A DNA stretch of 7,083 nucleotides from DAIRET01 sp036795455 (GCA_036795455.1 DAIRET010000153.1:1-7083); one strand, 5' to 3'; shown: positions 1 to 6,709, counted from the stretch's first letter. Notes: generated by a model from the sequence alone, not told the origin. A program made the numbers and translations.

Positions 1-673
1 ATGCAAAAATAAGAACGAGTACTGCAAAGAGCATCGAACGGATTCCTCTATACCAGGCATCAATTGTATCACCGAGATTCAAAATTTTTTGAGAAGTAGT
101 CATTACGATTGCAACAATACAAGCTGCAAGACTTGACCACATAAGCGCCAAATTCGATTCAGAGTTGCTAATCACATCACGTATTGAATATTCAAAAACA
201 CCTTTTGCATGCAGATTGATAATTCCTGAATATGCTAATCCTCCTACGGTTCCGAAAACTAAAATAAAAATCGGTACAACTGCATTATACCATTTCGGTT
301 TTGTATGATTACCTTTAAAGCTGGTTGACCCGGTTAAATCCTCAGCTATTGTAGCTCCGTTTCTTACCAGTTCTCCTTTTAAAGCTCTTCTTTCAGCTTT
401 CAGCATAGGTCCGAAATCCTTTTGAACAAATGAACTATAAAAAACGAAAAACAACATCGCCAAAGGATAAAAACGATATGGAATTGTTTGAATAAACACA
501 TCGTAAGCGTTTGTTTCAGAATTTATTAATCGCAAGCCATCCTGTATCAAACCTATTTCAAAACCAATCCATGTACTAACAATCATTAAACCGGCAACAG
601 GTGCGGAAGTTGAATCTACAATAAATGCAAGTTTTTCACGGGAGATTTTGAACCTATCGGTAATGGGTCTCAT
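1..673 (-). CDS. NhaC-family Na+/H+ antiporter, C-terminal fragment, continuing past the left edge
   Basis: My translation of the minus strand from ATG at 671-673 is open for 224 codons down to base 2, with no stop, so the protein runs off the window. It opens with MRPITDRFKISREKLAFIVD and then DSTSAPVAGLM, the conserved core that in NhaC-family antiporters directly follows the FDDYANTL motif. Further on are hydrophobic helices (for example PLAMLFFVFYSSF, VVPIFILVFGTVGGLAYSG, LALMWSSLAACIVAIVM) separated by a charged cytoplasmic-type stretch with KAERRALKGELVRNG. It is therefore the second half of the antiporter that begins at 1353, displaced by one base. The ATG overlaps the upstream TGA as TGATG. 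Reinitiation is conceivable, but I see no Shine-Dalgarno sequence before it. A sequencing or assembly error, or a true inactivating frameshift, is at least as likely. Confidence 0.82.
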   Translation of the reverse strand, partial: MRPITDRFKISREKLAFIVDSTSAPVAGLMIVSTWIGFEIGLIQDGLRLINSETNAYDVFIQTIPYRFYPLAMLFFVFYSSFVQKDFGPMLKAERRALKGELVRNGATIAEDLTGSTSFKGNHTKPKWYNAVVPIFILVFGTVGGLAYSGIINLHAKGVFEYSIRDVISNSESNLALMWSSLAACIVAIVMTTSQKILNLGDTIDAWYRGIRSMLFAVLVLIFA

Positions 674-679
674 CAATTA
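671..679 (-). other. frameshift site in the antiporter gene
   Basis: On the minus strand the sequence reads GGT AAT TGA TG AGA. The upstream frame gives G-N-stop and the downstream frame gives M-R-P-I-T-D-R. Family members read G-N/S/P-T-M-R-P here, so one base is missing relative to an intact G-N-(T/S)-M codon series. There is no homopolymer and no X-XXY-YYZ slippery heptamer, so a programmed frameshift of the standard type is not supported. Confidence 0.8.
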
Positions 680-1353
680 CCGACTATAAGAGTATTGGCA
701 TAGTCATCAAAAAAGATTGCAAGTCCCATTAACCATGTTGCAATCATTGTATTCTTTCTTGTAGATGCGATTTTTATCAATACATTCGCCAGTCCTTTCG
801 TCCCTCCGTTAGAGGAAATAAGACTAACAACTCCACCGAAAAGGAGCGTAAAAATAATAATCTCCGTATGCGATCTGTCAACTACTGTTTCAACTGTTAC
901 TCTATCAATTAAACGCATTAATGCCAAAAGAGGATTATAATCGTAAATGAATATAGCACCGGTAAAAACTCCGGCAAAAAGAGCTACAATTACCTGGCGA
1001 AAAACGAGTGCTAAAAGTATTGCTAATAACGGCGGGATAATGCTAAAAAAACCCGGTAGTACTCTTATCCCTGAAGTTAGTCCGGGAAAATTGCTTGACA
1101 TAATCGAATAGTTTCCCGAATTATTTAATACAATTTGTGTATCTACAATTCCCTTTTGTTGAATGAAGCTGAAATCAACACCATCTTCATCATTTAGAAA
1201 TGAGACATTGACTATTGAGGTAGTGTCCGGTATGTTTTCTATTTTGAACTGGAATTTTATGCCGTCTAAAGCAAGCGGTGGAACAGTTATCTGCTGGGAT
1301 AACCCTGTTGTGAAAAAGAGAAAAAACGTAAATATGAAATTAAATGCTCTCAA
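673..1353 (-). CDS. NhaC-family Na+/H+ antiporter, N-terminal fragment (frame broken at its 3' end)
   Basis: This is the N-terminal part (226 residues) of an inner-membrane Na+/H+ antiporter of the NhaC family, which exchanges cytoplasmic Na+ for protons. Residues 1-20 look like a signal peptide ending near GLSQQ. Residues 21-98 form a polar, beta-rich extracytoplasmic segment, and membrane helices begin near residue 101 (FFSIIPPLLAILLAL). The conserved family segment FFDDYANTLIVGN lies at residues 214-226. A TGA stop follows directly, although the family continues here with a T/S and then MRPITDR. That continuation is present in the next frame (1-673), so this is half of a gene, not a short protein. 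The start is TTG (caa at 1351-1353 on the plus strand). An in-frame TAA lies four codons upstream and no ATG is available before residue 85. The Shine-Dalgarno match (GGA) is weak. Family assignment is confident; whether the break is real is not. Confidence 0.85.
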   Translation of the reverse strand: MRAFNFIFTFFLFFTTGLSQQITVPPLALDGIKFQFKIENIPDTTSIVNVSFLNDEDGVDFSFIQQKGIVDTQIVLNNSGNYSIMSSNFPGLTSGIRVLPGFFSIIPPLLAILLALVFRQVIVALFAGVFTGAIFIYDYNPLLALMRLIDRVTVETVVDRSHTEIIIFTLLFGGVVSLISSNGGTKGLANVLIKIASTRKNTMIATWLMGLAIFFDDYANTLIVGN

Positions 1354-1508
1354 TAATCCGGTTTACTGCTGTTTACTTCATAAAAATTCTTAATTTTGTC
1401 TTGTCAAATTTTTTCGGACGGGTAAATATAAAATTTTCATTTATAATAGAAAAAAGTTTTTAACCTTGAATTACTCAACATTAGAAGCAGAAGTTATAAG
1501 AGAAGAAA
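1354..1508. promoter_or_regulatory. divergent intergenic region with candidate promoters
   Basis: This 155-bp spacer separates the minus-strand antiporter from the plus-strand lipoprotein gene and must hold the start signals of both. On the minus strand there is a perfect TTGACA (plus-strand bases 1402-1407), followed after a long 19-bp spacer by TATGAA (1377-1382), about 24 bp before the TTG start. On the plus strand a perfect TATAAT sits at 1442-1447, but I see no good -35 at 16-18 bp. TTGTCA at 1401-1406 pairs only with a poor TAAATA at 1423-1428. A short direct repeat GTTTACT occurs at 1361-1367 and 1371-1377 in the antiporter leader. These are consensus matches by eye in very AT-rich DNA and remain tentative. 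Confidence 0.3.
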
Positions 1509-2735
1509 ATGAGAAGTAGTATTCTGATGGTTTTGTATTGCGAATCTTTAAAGAGAATTTCAATTCATTTTTTGTTGTTTCTGTTTATTTGTTTTATAAC
1601 GGCTTGCTCGGATAAGCCGAAAGAAACTACGGAAACATTTAACGGAGAAAAACTTAAATCACTTTTTATATCTGCAAATACGGGCAGCAGAACTGCAAAC
1701 GACAGCTTAAACTTTATTATCGATACTGGAATTCCCCTACCTCCGGCTTTTAACTCCGTAACTGTGGATAGTATAATGCAGAAAGAGAAAAAATATTACG
1801 GGCTTTTAGTTGAGTACTCCAACCCGGTTTACAATTTGTTTGCAGTATATGATAGTGAGCAAAAACTTTATTTAATTGATAGATCGCTCAATGGTTTCTT
1901 AAAACTGACAACCGCATCAGCTAACAAAGTTGATTTTTTTATAGTCGAAGAAGATTTCAACTCCAAAGACTCCATAAAGCTTGGAAGGATTTCTTTATAC
2001 ACAACAATCAGCGATACAATGTTTTTATCATTCAGAAGTTTTTCTTCTTTAACTTCGGGGAGTACAAGTCTTAGTTCAGAGATAACATTAATTACACCCG
2101 ATTCAATTGTCGTGAGAAATAGTTACATCATCGATAAAAAAGCTAAGTCTGATGTAGGCACCTACTTTTACGACAAAGAGTCATTGACATTTTACAGCGG
2201 TGTGAATAGTTTTAATTCAAAGGTAATGGAATTAATTAAAGGATATAAACGAAAACCTTTAAACCCAGCAATTACAGATAAAATATCCGCTTTAAAATCA
2301 ACCGGTGTGCAGACTTCAATCGATTCTATCAATAGGTACAACAATTACAAAGACAGAACAAATAAATTTTCAATTTTTATACCTGAAGGATGGCGGTTTA
2401 TTAGGAACGTAAAACCAACTATCGAATTGAAAAAAGAAGTCTCCGGGACAAGAATATATAATAAAGAGATTGATGCTTCGTTTCTTGTAGTCAAGATCGG
2501 TGAGAATGAAAACGCAGAGGCATACATTTCTTCAAAACTTGAGAATAATATGCACGGGCATTACGTTGTTAGATTTAATGAAAAGATAAAAACCGGCGAG
2601 AATTACTACCGATTCTTTGAGATCAGTTGTATATCGCTGAAATATTTAATTATATTCGAATGCCCGGTTAAGTATTATGAAGAGAATAAACAGGTATTCG
2701 AGAATATGATAAGTTCATTCGGTATAGAATGCTAA
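1509..2735 (+). CDS. predicted lipoprotein of unknown function with a PsbP/DUF1795-like C-terminal region
   Basis: A 408-residue protein that I do not recognise as a named family. It starts with a basic n-region (K15, R16), a hydrophobic stretch (residues 17-31) and a lipobox I30-T31-A32-C33, followed by a polar SDKPKET linker. It should therefore be a lipid-anchored envelope protein cleaved before C33. The body (about 40-280) is beta-rich and full of S, T and D, with no motif I can assign. The C-terminal part (about 285-408) opens with NKFSIFIPEGW (285-295) and ends with an amphipathic helix near VFENMISSFG. That pattern resembles the PsbP/DcrB/DUF1795-type fold seen in small secreted proteins, but this is an impression only. 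The ATG at 1509 is chosen over the in-frame ATG at 1527 because AGAGAAG lies just upstream. The next gene follows after 27 bp, which suggests cotranscription. Confidence 0.8.
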   Translation: MRSSILMVLYCESLKRISIHFLLFLFICFITACSDKPKETTETFNGEKLKSLFISANTGSRTANDSLNFIIDTGIPLPPAFNSVTVDSIMQKEKKYYGLLVEYSNPVYNLFAVYDSEQKLYLIDRSLNGFLKLTTASANKVDFFIVEEDFNSKDSIKLGRISLYTTISDTMFLSFRSFSSLTSGSTSLSSEITLITPDSIVVRNSYIIDKKAKSDVGTYFYDKESLTFYSGVNSFNSKVMELIKGYKRKPLNPAITDKISALKSTGVQTSIDSINRYNNYKDRTNKFSIFIPEGWRFIRNVKPTIELKKEVSGTRIYNKEIDASFLVVKIGENENAEAYISSKLENNMHGHYVVRFNEKIKTGENYYRFFEISCISLKYLIIFECPVKYYEENKQVFENMISSFGIEC

Positions 2736-2762
2736 TTTTAACTGAGCAATTAGGAATAAAAT

Positions 2763-3245
2763 ATGGAATTATATTTAATTAGACACGGGAAACCGGAGCC
2801 AATAAAATCAAACTTAAGCGGTGATGAACGCGCTCTATCCGAAAACGGGAAACTGGAAATGATTGGCGCAGTCAGTAAATGGAAGAAATTTATTCCACCA
2901 TTCGATTATATTATCTCTTCTCCCTTGAAAAGAGCAAAGGAAACAGCATTAATAATTAAAGACATTTTGGGAATAAAAAATGATTTGATTTTTGAAAGCG
3001 GTTTATCATCCGGGATGAGTATTGATGAACTTCTCGTACTTGTAAATTCGCTTGACGCTAATTCCGTTGCAATTGTGGGACACGAACCGCATATATCAAG
3101 ATATGCCTCTTATTTAATTTCCGACGGAAGTGCATCAATCTTTTTTAGACAGGGAATGATTGTAAATATTGTTTTTACGGGAAAAGTATTACGGGGTGCA
3201 GGCGAATTGTATTATCAGCTACCTACAGAGATATTCAAGTCTTAA
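2763..3245 (+). CDS. sixA: SixA-like histidine phosphatase (phosphohistidine phosphatase)
   Basis: A 160-residue member of the histidine phosphatase (phosphoglycerate mutase-like) superfamily, matching the small SixA type in length (E. coli SixA has 161 residues). The phosphate-pocket motif is at the very N-terminus: R7-H8-G9, with H8 as the predicted phosphorylated nucleophile. S52-S53-P54-L55-K56-R57-A58 supplies the second pocket arginine. G106-H107-E108-P109-H110 carries the second catalytic histidine. There are no membrane segments, so the protein is cytoplasmic. Known SixA proteins dephosphorylate histidine phosphotransfer or PTS proteins; the substrate here cannot be read from the sequence. 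The start is supported by AGGA at 2752-2755, seven bases before ATG. It lies between a lipoprotein gene and atpD, and neither neighbour indicates a substrate. Family assignment is firm; the SixA name is likely but rests on size and motifs. Confidence 0.88.
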   Translation: MELYLIRHGKPEPIKSNLSGDERALSENGKLEMIGAVSKWKKFIPPFDYIISSPLKRAKETALIIKDILGIKNDLIFESGLSSGMSIDELLVLVNSLDANSVAIVGHEPHISRYASYLISDGSASIFFRQGMIVNIVFTGKVLRGAGELYYQLPTEIFKS

Positions 3246-3342
3246 GGTTAATGTTGTTCTTATTAAAAGGAAAAAGGATTACAGATTTGTATAAATTTAA
3301 CCGGATATTTAACTTTGGAAGTCAATTTTAAGAAGGAACGAA
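3246..3342 (+). promoter_or_regulatory. sixA-atpD spacer with a possible atpDC promoter
   Basis: A 97-bp, very AT-rich gap large enough for a separate atpDC promoter. The best -10-like element is TATAAA at 3290-3295. The overlapping TAAATTTA (3292-3299) is one base off the Bacteroidota -7 consensus TAnnTTTG. I find no -35 or -33 element at the proper distance: TTGTTC at 3254-3259 is 30 bp away. There is no terminator-like hairpin after sixA, so readthrough from the upstream genes is also possible. Confidence 0.22.
3331..3337 (+). promoter_or_regulatory. strong ribosome binding site for atpD
   Basis: AGAAGGA lies five bases before the ATG at 3343 and fixes that start. It is the clearest Shine-Dalgarno sequence in the window, as expected for a highly translated F1 subunit. 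By contrast, atpC has none. Confidence 0.75.
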
Positions 3343-4749
3343 ATGAGCAACAAAAAAGGTAAGATCGTACAGGTTATTGGTCCTGTTATAGATATCCAAT
3401 TTGAAGATAACTACCTTCCAGAGATTTTTAACGCACTTAAAATTCCCCGACTTAATACAGAAGGAAAAGAAGAGGAATTAATTGTTGAAGTTCAGCAGCA
3501 TCTCGGCGAAGATAGAGTTCGTACAGTGGCAATGGATTCAACCGACGGACTTGTCAGAGGAATGGATGCAATTGATACCGGTGCTCCAATCTCCGTTCCG
3601 GTCGGTCCAGAAACCCTTGGAAGATTAATCAACGTTATAGGTGAAGGAATAGACGGATTAGGTCCGATCAATACTGCAAAGAAATACCCGATTCACAGAT
3701 CGGCTCCAAAGTTTAAATCATTATCAACTTCATCAGAAATGTTTGAAACCGGTATAAAAGTTATCGATTTACTTGAACCTTATTCACGGGGTGGAAAGAC
3801 AGGTTTATTCGGTGGTGCAGGTGTTGGAAAAACAGTTATTATCCAGGAACTGATTAACAACATCGCACAACATCACGGCGGTTATTCGGTCTTTACAGGT
3901 GTCGGTGAAAGGACACGCGAAGGAAACGATCTTTGGCTCGAAATGAAAGAATCCGGTGTTATTAACAAAACAGCGCTTGTTTTCGGACAGATGAACGAAC
4001 CTCCAGGTGCAAGATTAAGAGTAGGTTTAACAGGTCTTACAATTGCCGAATATTTTAGAGATGAAGAAGGAAAAGACGTTCTTCTTTTTATTGACAACAT
4101 ATTCCGTTTTACACAAGCCGGCTCGGAAGTTAGTGCACTTCTTGGAAGAATGCCTTCAGCAGTTGGATACCAGCCAAACCTTGCTACTGAGATGGGTGCT
4201 TTACAGGAAAGAATTACTTCTACTGATAAAGGCTCAATAACTTCTGTTCAGGCTATTTACGTTCCTGCAGACGATTTAACTGACCCTGCACCTGCAGCAG
4301 CTTTTTCGCACCTTGACGCTACCACGGTTTTAAGCCGTCAAATTTCGGAACTCGGTATTTACCCTGCAGTTGATCCCCTTGATTCAACTTCAAGAATTCT
4401 TGAGCCATCAATCCTCGGTGAAGAACATTATAGAACCGCCCAGCGTGTTAAAGAGGTTCTTCAGGCTTATAAAGATTTGCAGGATATTATTAATATTCTC
4501 GGTATGGACGAACTTTCCGATGAAGATAAAATTACTGTTAGAAGAGCAAGAAGAATTCAAAGGTTCTTGAGTCAACCTTTCCATGTTGCTGAGCAATTTA
4601 CAGGATACAAAGGAAAATACGTCAAACTTGAAGACACAGTGAAGGGATTCAGAGCCATACTTGAAGGAGAATGCGACGAATTACCTGAACAAGCGTTCAT
4701 GTACATCGGCACGATTGACGAAGCATTTGATAAAGCTAAAAAACTGTAA
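3343..4749 (+). CDS. atpD: F1F0 ATP synthase subunit beta
   Basis: The catalytic beta subunit of the F1 sector of ATP synthase, which makes ATP from ADP and phosphate on the cytoplasmic face of the membrane. It has 468 residues, full length for the family. The N-terminal beta-barrel (about 5-80) is followed by the nucleotide-binding domain. Walker A is GGAGVGKT at 157-164. The catalytic glutamate is E189 in GERTREG (188-194). Walker B is LLFID at 247-251 and the PSAVGYQP loop is at 271-278. The ATPase alpha/beta signature PAVDPLDSTS lies at 341-350, and the C-terminal domain carries the DELSDED motif (389-395) that contacts gamma. All expected residues are present. atpC follows after five bases, and no alpha or gamma gene lies alongside, so this is the split atpDC arrangement known from Bacteroidota, Chlorobi and relatives. 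Confidence 0.99.
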   Translation: MSNKKGKIVQVIGPVIDIQFEDNYLPEIFNALKIPRLNTEGKEEELIVEVQQHLGEDRVRTVAMDSTDGLVRGMDAIDTGAPISVPVGPETLGRLINVIGEGIDGLGPINTAKKYPIHRSAPKFKSLSTSSEMFETGIKVIDLLEPYSRGGKTGLFGGAGVGKTVIIQELINNIAQHHGGYSVFTGVGERTREGNDLWLEMKESGVINKTALVFGQMNEPPGARLRVGLTGLTIAEYFRDEEGKDVLLFIDNIFRFTQAGSEVSALLGRMPSAVGYQPNLATEMGALQERITSTDKGSITSVQAIYVPADDLTDPAPAAAFSHLDATTVLSRQISELGIYPAVDPLDSTSRILEPSILGEEHYRTAQRVKEVLQAYKDLQDIINILGMDELSDEDKITVRRARRIQRFLSQPFHVAEQFTGYKGKYVKLEDTVKGFRAILEGECDELPEQAFMYIGTIDEAFDKAKKL

Positions 4750-4754
4750 TTAAT

Positions 4755-5162
4755 ATGAAACAGTTTAACCTTGAAATAATTACACCGGAAAAAGTTGCTT
4801 ACAAAGCAGAGGTAGCTGCAATTACATTACCCGGAACAAAAGGCGAGTTCCAGGTTCTATTCAATCATACTCCGCTCGTTAGTACATTTGAAATCGGTGT
4901 AGTAAAAGTTATAATTGACGAAAAAAATGAGATTGCTTTTGCTACAAGTGGCGGTTCGGTTGAAATAAAAGATAATCATGTTCTTGTACTTGCTGATACA
5001 CTTGAAAAACCGGAGCAGATAGACATTGACCGTGCGAAAGATTCTGCTGAAAGGGCAAGAAAAAGATTAGCTTCTGAAAAGAAAGAAGAAATTGACACTG
5101 CACGTGCAGAAGCATCATTAACACGCGCGGTTAACAGGCTCAAAATAGCAAAAACATTTTAA
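4755..5162 (+). CDS. atpC: F1F0 ATP synthase subunit epsilon
   Basis: The epsilon subunit of the F1 central stalk, which links gamma to the c-ring and can restrain ATP hydrolysis through its C-terminal helices. It has 135 residues, the usual length. The N-terminal beta-sandwich covers about residues 1-85, beginning FNLEIITPEK and containing the typical LPGTKGEFQVL (25-35) and NHTPLVS (37-43) segments. Residues 91-134 are charged, alanine-rich and helical, with RAKDSAERARKRL and ARAEASLTRAVNRLKIA. The full hairpin is present, so the inhibitory form should be possible. ATG is only five bases after the atpD stop and has no Shine-Dalgarno match, which points to translational coupling with atpD. 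A strong terminator starts 15 bases past the stop, ending the unit. Confidence 0.97.
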   Translation: MKQFNLEIITPEKVAYKAEVAAITLPGTKGEFQVLFNHTPLVSTFEIGVVKVIIDEKNEIAFATSGGSVEIKDNHVLVLADTLEKPEQIDIDRAKDSAERARKRLASEKKEEIDTARAEASLTRAVNRLKIAKTF

Positions 5163-5177
5163 CCTATTTTAATAAGT

Positions 5178-5212
5178 AAAAGCTACACATGGAAATCCTG
5201 TGTAGCTTTTTT
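5178..5212 (+). terminator. intrinsic terminator of atpDC
   Basis: A perfect 12-bp inverted repeat, AAAAGCTACACA (5178-5189) and TGTGTAGCTTTT (5199-5210), with a 9-base loop. The right arm runs into a T-tract (5207-5212). It sits 15 bp after the atpC stop. Because the left arm begins with four A, it also offers a short T-tract to minus-strand transcription, so it may have served the decayed minus-strand reading frame ending at 5231 as well. Confidence 0.93.
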
Positions 5213-5230
5213 GTAAAATCCCGTATCAAA

Positions 5231-5617
5231 TCATTTTGCGATTTGTTTACTATTAGAAGTCTCTCTCCACTTTTCTGAACTTTCATATTTAAAATACTCA
5301 AAGTCATTTTTACCTGAGAATAGATCACCTTTAATCGAATTAAGTTTTTTCTTCGCGACTTTAATTGCTTTAACCTTTTCCGTTACAATTGTGCTAATAG
5401 CATCATTGAATCTTCTTTATTTCATTTTAAAGATACAATTATTTTGAAGTTTTTTTGAGCTATTTTTTTAGATATTGTAGTGCTTGCGATAGTACCGGTT
5501 TTATTCTAATACTCTTGAATCAATTTGGAATCTTTTTCCATAGTAATTTCGGAAGTGCTAAATTTGTTATCATAATCGAAAAAATTTACAATCTGACTAT
5601 TTTTTTTTGGGATTCAA
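5231..5617 (-). pseudogene. possible remnant of a minus-strand protein-coding gene, unidentified
   Basis: This stretch has no intact gene, but the minus strand reads like decayed coding DNA. The 3' part, ending in TGA at 5231-5233, is open for 61 codons with no ATG. It is lysine-rich and protein-like, starting RRFNDAISTIVTEKVKAIKV and ending EKWRETSNSKQIAK. Upstream, in another frame, comes a stretch read as IPKKNSQIVNFFDYDNKF, then STSEITMEKDSKLIQEY, TAG, NKTGTIASTTISKKIAQK and NFKIIVSLK, TGA. To join these pieces one needs two stop readthroughs and one frame change near 5400. The stop lies 19 bp from the atpC terminator, as expected for a convergent gene. I do not recognise a family. In DNA this AT-rich, chance open frames are possible, so this is a suggestion. 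Confidence 0.38.
5564..5592 (+). promoter_or_regulatory. candidate sigma-70-like promoter for the DUF6920-like gene
   Basis: TTGTTA (5564-5569, four of six to TTGACA) and TACAAT (5587-5592, five of six to TATAAT) are separated by exactly 17 bp. The -10 ends 31 bp before the ATG at 5624, leaving room for a short leader with a weak GGGA ribosome site at 5609-5612. Since the gene follows a strong terminator, it needs its own promoter, and this is the best match. It is still AT-rich sequence read by eye. Confidence 0.38.
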
Positions 5618-5623
5618 AATAGA

Positions 5624-6709
5624 ATGAAAATACTACTTCTAATTATCGTGCTGATTCATGGTGCTATTCATACAATGGGTTTTCTAAAAGGATTCGGAAT
5701 AGCGGAAATCAATGAACTGAAATCTTATATTTCTAAACCTGTTGGACTTTTCTGGTTAATAACAACGGTCCTTTTCTTAACTACATTTCTTTTAATCCTG
5801 TTAGGGAAAGAATGGTGGTGGATGGTTGCAGTTCCAGCAGTAATTGTATCGCAAGTTTTAATAATTCTCTCGTGGCAGGATGCAAAGTACGGTACTATCT
5901 TCAATGTTATTATTTTCATTGCCTCAATTCTTGCTTACGGAACATGGAGTTTTAATACAATTGTTCACAATGAAATACAAGCATTCCTCCCGGTTGAGAA
6001 TGCCGGAAAGCAGATAATAAAAGAAGAGATGCTTTCTGATTTACCCTTTCCGGTACAAAGATGGTTACGACGCTCCGGAGTTATTGGAAAAGAATTAATC
6101 TCAAACGTCTATTTAAATCAAAAAGGTGAAATGCGAACCAAACCAGACGGTAGCTGGATGCCGTTTTCTGCCGAACAGTACTTTACACTTTACAAACCGG
6201 GATTTTTATGGCTTGCTGATGTTGAAGCCGCGCCCTTTATTACAATAGCGGGCAAAGATAAATATGATGATGGGAAAGGACATATGTTGATAAAACTTTT
6301 ATCCTTAATTCCGGTTGCCGATGCAAAAGGAGAAACAATAGACCAAGGGTCAATGCTTAGGTATTTAGGTGAAAGTACATGGTTCCCTTCTTTTGCATTA
6401 AGTAAATACGTCAAGTGGGAAGAAATCGACTCACTCAGCGCAAAAGTATTTATGAGTTACGGAAATATAAGTGCATCTGCTTTATTTCACTTTACTGAAG
6501 AGGGAGACATTCTCAGCTTTGAAGCTGAAAGATATTACCAGCGTGAGGAGACCTCAACTCTTGAAAAGTGGTTGGTAACGGTTGACGGAAATAGCTTTAA
6601 AGAATTTCAAGGAATCAGAGTTCCTTTTAAGTACAATATTACCTGGAAGTTAGAGACAGGCGATTTTCACTGGTTAAAATTAGAAGTAACTGATATTAAG
6701 TATTACTAA
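5624..6709 (+). CDS. membrane protein of an uncharacterised family (DUF6920/DUF6544-like)
   Basis: A 361-residue protein with an N-terminal membrane part and a large soluble part. Four hydrophobic segments lie at about 2-20, 41-61, 66-84 and 92-110. The soluble part (about 138-361) carries a run of conserved-looking motifs: LPFPVQRWLRRSGVIG (140-155), QKGEMRTKPDGSWMPF (166-181), then AEQYF, GFLWLADV (193-200), GKGHMLIKLLSLIPVADAKG (217-236), DQGSMLRYLGE-STWFP (240-255) and FTEEGDILSFEAERY (290-304). From memory this pattern fits the family annotated as DUF6920 or the related DUF6544, which has no known function; I cannot confirm which. No catalytic motif is obvious. The start is the first ATG after the candidate promoter, with a weak GGGA upstream. 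The gene stands alone, after a terminator, and converges with the minus-strand gene 8 bp downstream. Confidence 0.85.
   Translation: MKILLLIIVLIHGAIHTMGFLKGFGIAEINELKSYISKPVGLFWLITTVLFLTTFLLILLGKEWWWMVAVPAVIVSQVLIILSWQDAKYGTIFNVIIFIASILAYGTWSFNTIVHNEIQAFLPVENAGKQIIKEEMLSDLPFPVQRWLRRSGVIGKELISNVYLNQKGEMRTKPDGSWMPFSAEQYFTLYKPGFLWLADVEAAPFITIAGKDKYDDGKGHMLIKLLSLIPVADAKGETIDQGSMLRYLGESTWFPSFALSKYVKWEEIDSLSAKVFMSYGNISASALFHFTEEGDILSFEAERYYQREETSTLEKWLVTVDGNSFKEFQGIRVPFKYNITWKLETGDFHWLKLEVTDIKYY

Larger units (their letters stand above)
5213..5623. other. 411-bp stretch between the atpC terminator and the next intact gene
   Basis: No intact gene, RNA gene or large repeat is visible. It contains the possible minus-strand coding remnant (5231-5617), a candidate promoter for the next plus-strand gene (5564-5592) and a run of nine T at 5600-5608. 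By eye it is even richer in A and T than the flanking genes. Confidence 0.6.

Noticed and set aside
671..679. Programmed ribosomal frameshift in the antiporter
   Set aside because: No slippery heptamer, no homopolymer and no obvious downstream hairpin; kept as a simple frameshift or stop-restart possibility.
1361..1377. Direct repeat of GTTTACT, 10 bp period, as a possible operator
   Set aside because: Two seven-base copies in AT-rich leader DNA are too short to support a named binding site; only mentioned within the intergenic feature.
1163..1393. A 76-codon plus-strand open frame
   Set aside because: It is antisense to the signal peptide and N-terminal domain of the antiporter, which has clear family support on the other strand. 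It has no independent motif.
2345..2527. A 60-codon minus-strand open frame inside the lipoprotein gene
   Set aside because: Shadow of a well-started lipoprotein gene with a lipobox; no motif or ribosome site of its own.
3882..4240. Open frames on both strands inside atpD (3882-4100 minus, 4043-4240 plus), plus 4370-4570 and 4408-4596
   Set aside because: All lie within the unmistakable ATP synthase beta gene and read as out-of-frame shadows.
4942..5124. Minus-strand open frame inside atpC
   Set aside because: Antisense shadow of the epsilon subunit, which has full family-level support.
5189..5278. Short plus-strand frame of 29 codons starting with ATG in the terminator loop region
   Set aside because: It begins inside the atpC terminator hairpin, has no ribosome site and no recognisable sequence.
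5725..6414. Minus-strand open frames at 5725-5919 and 6190-6414
   Set aside because: Antisense to the DUF6920-like membrane protein, whose motif pattern is coherent along its whole length.
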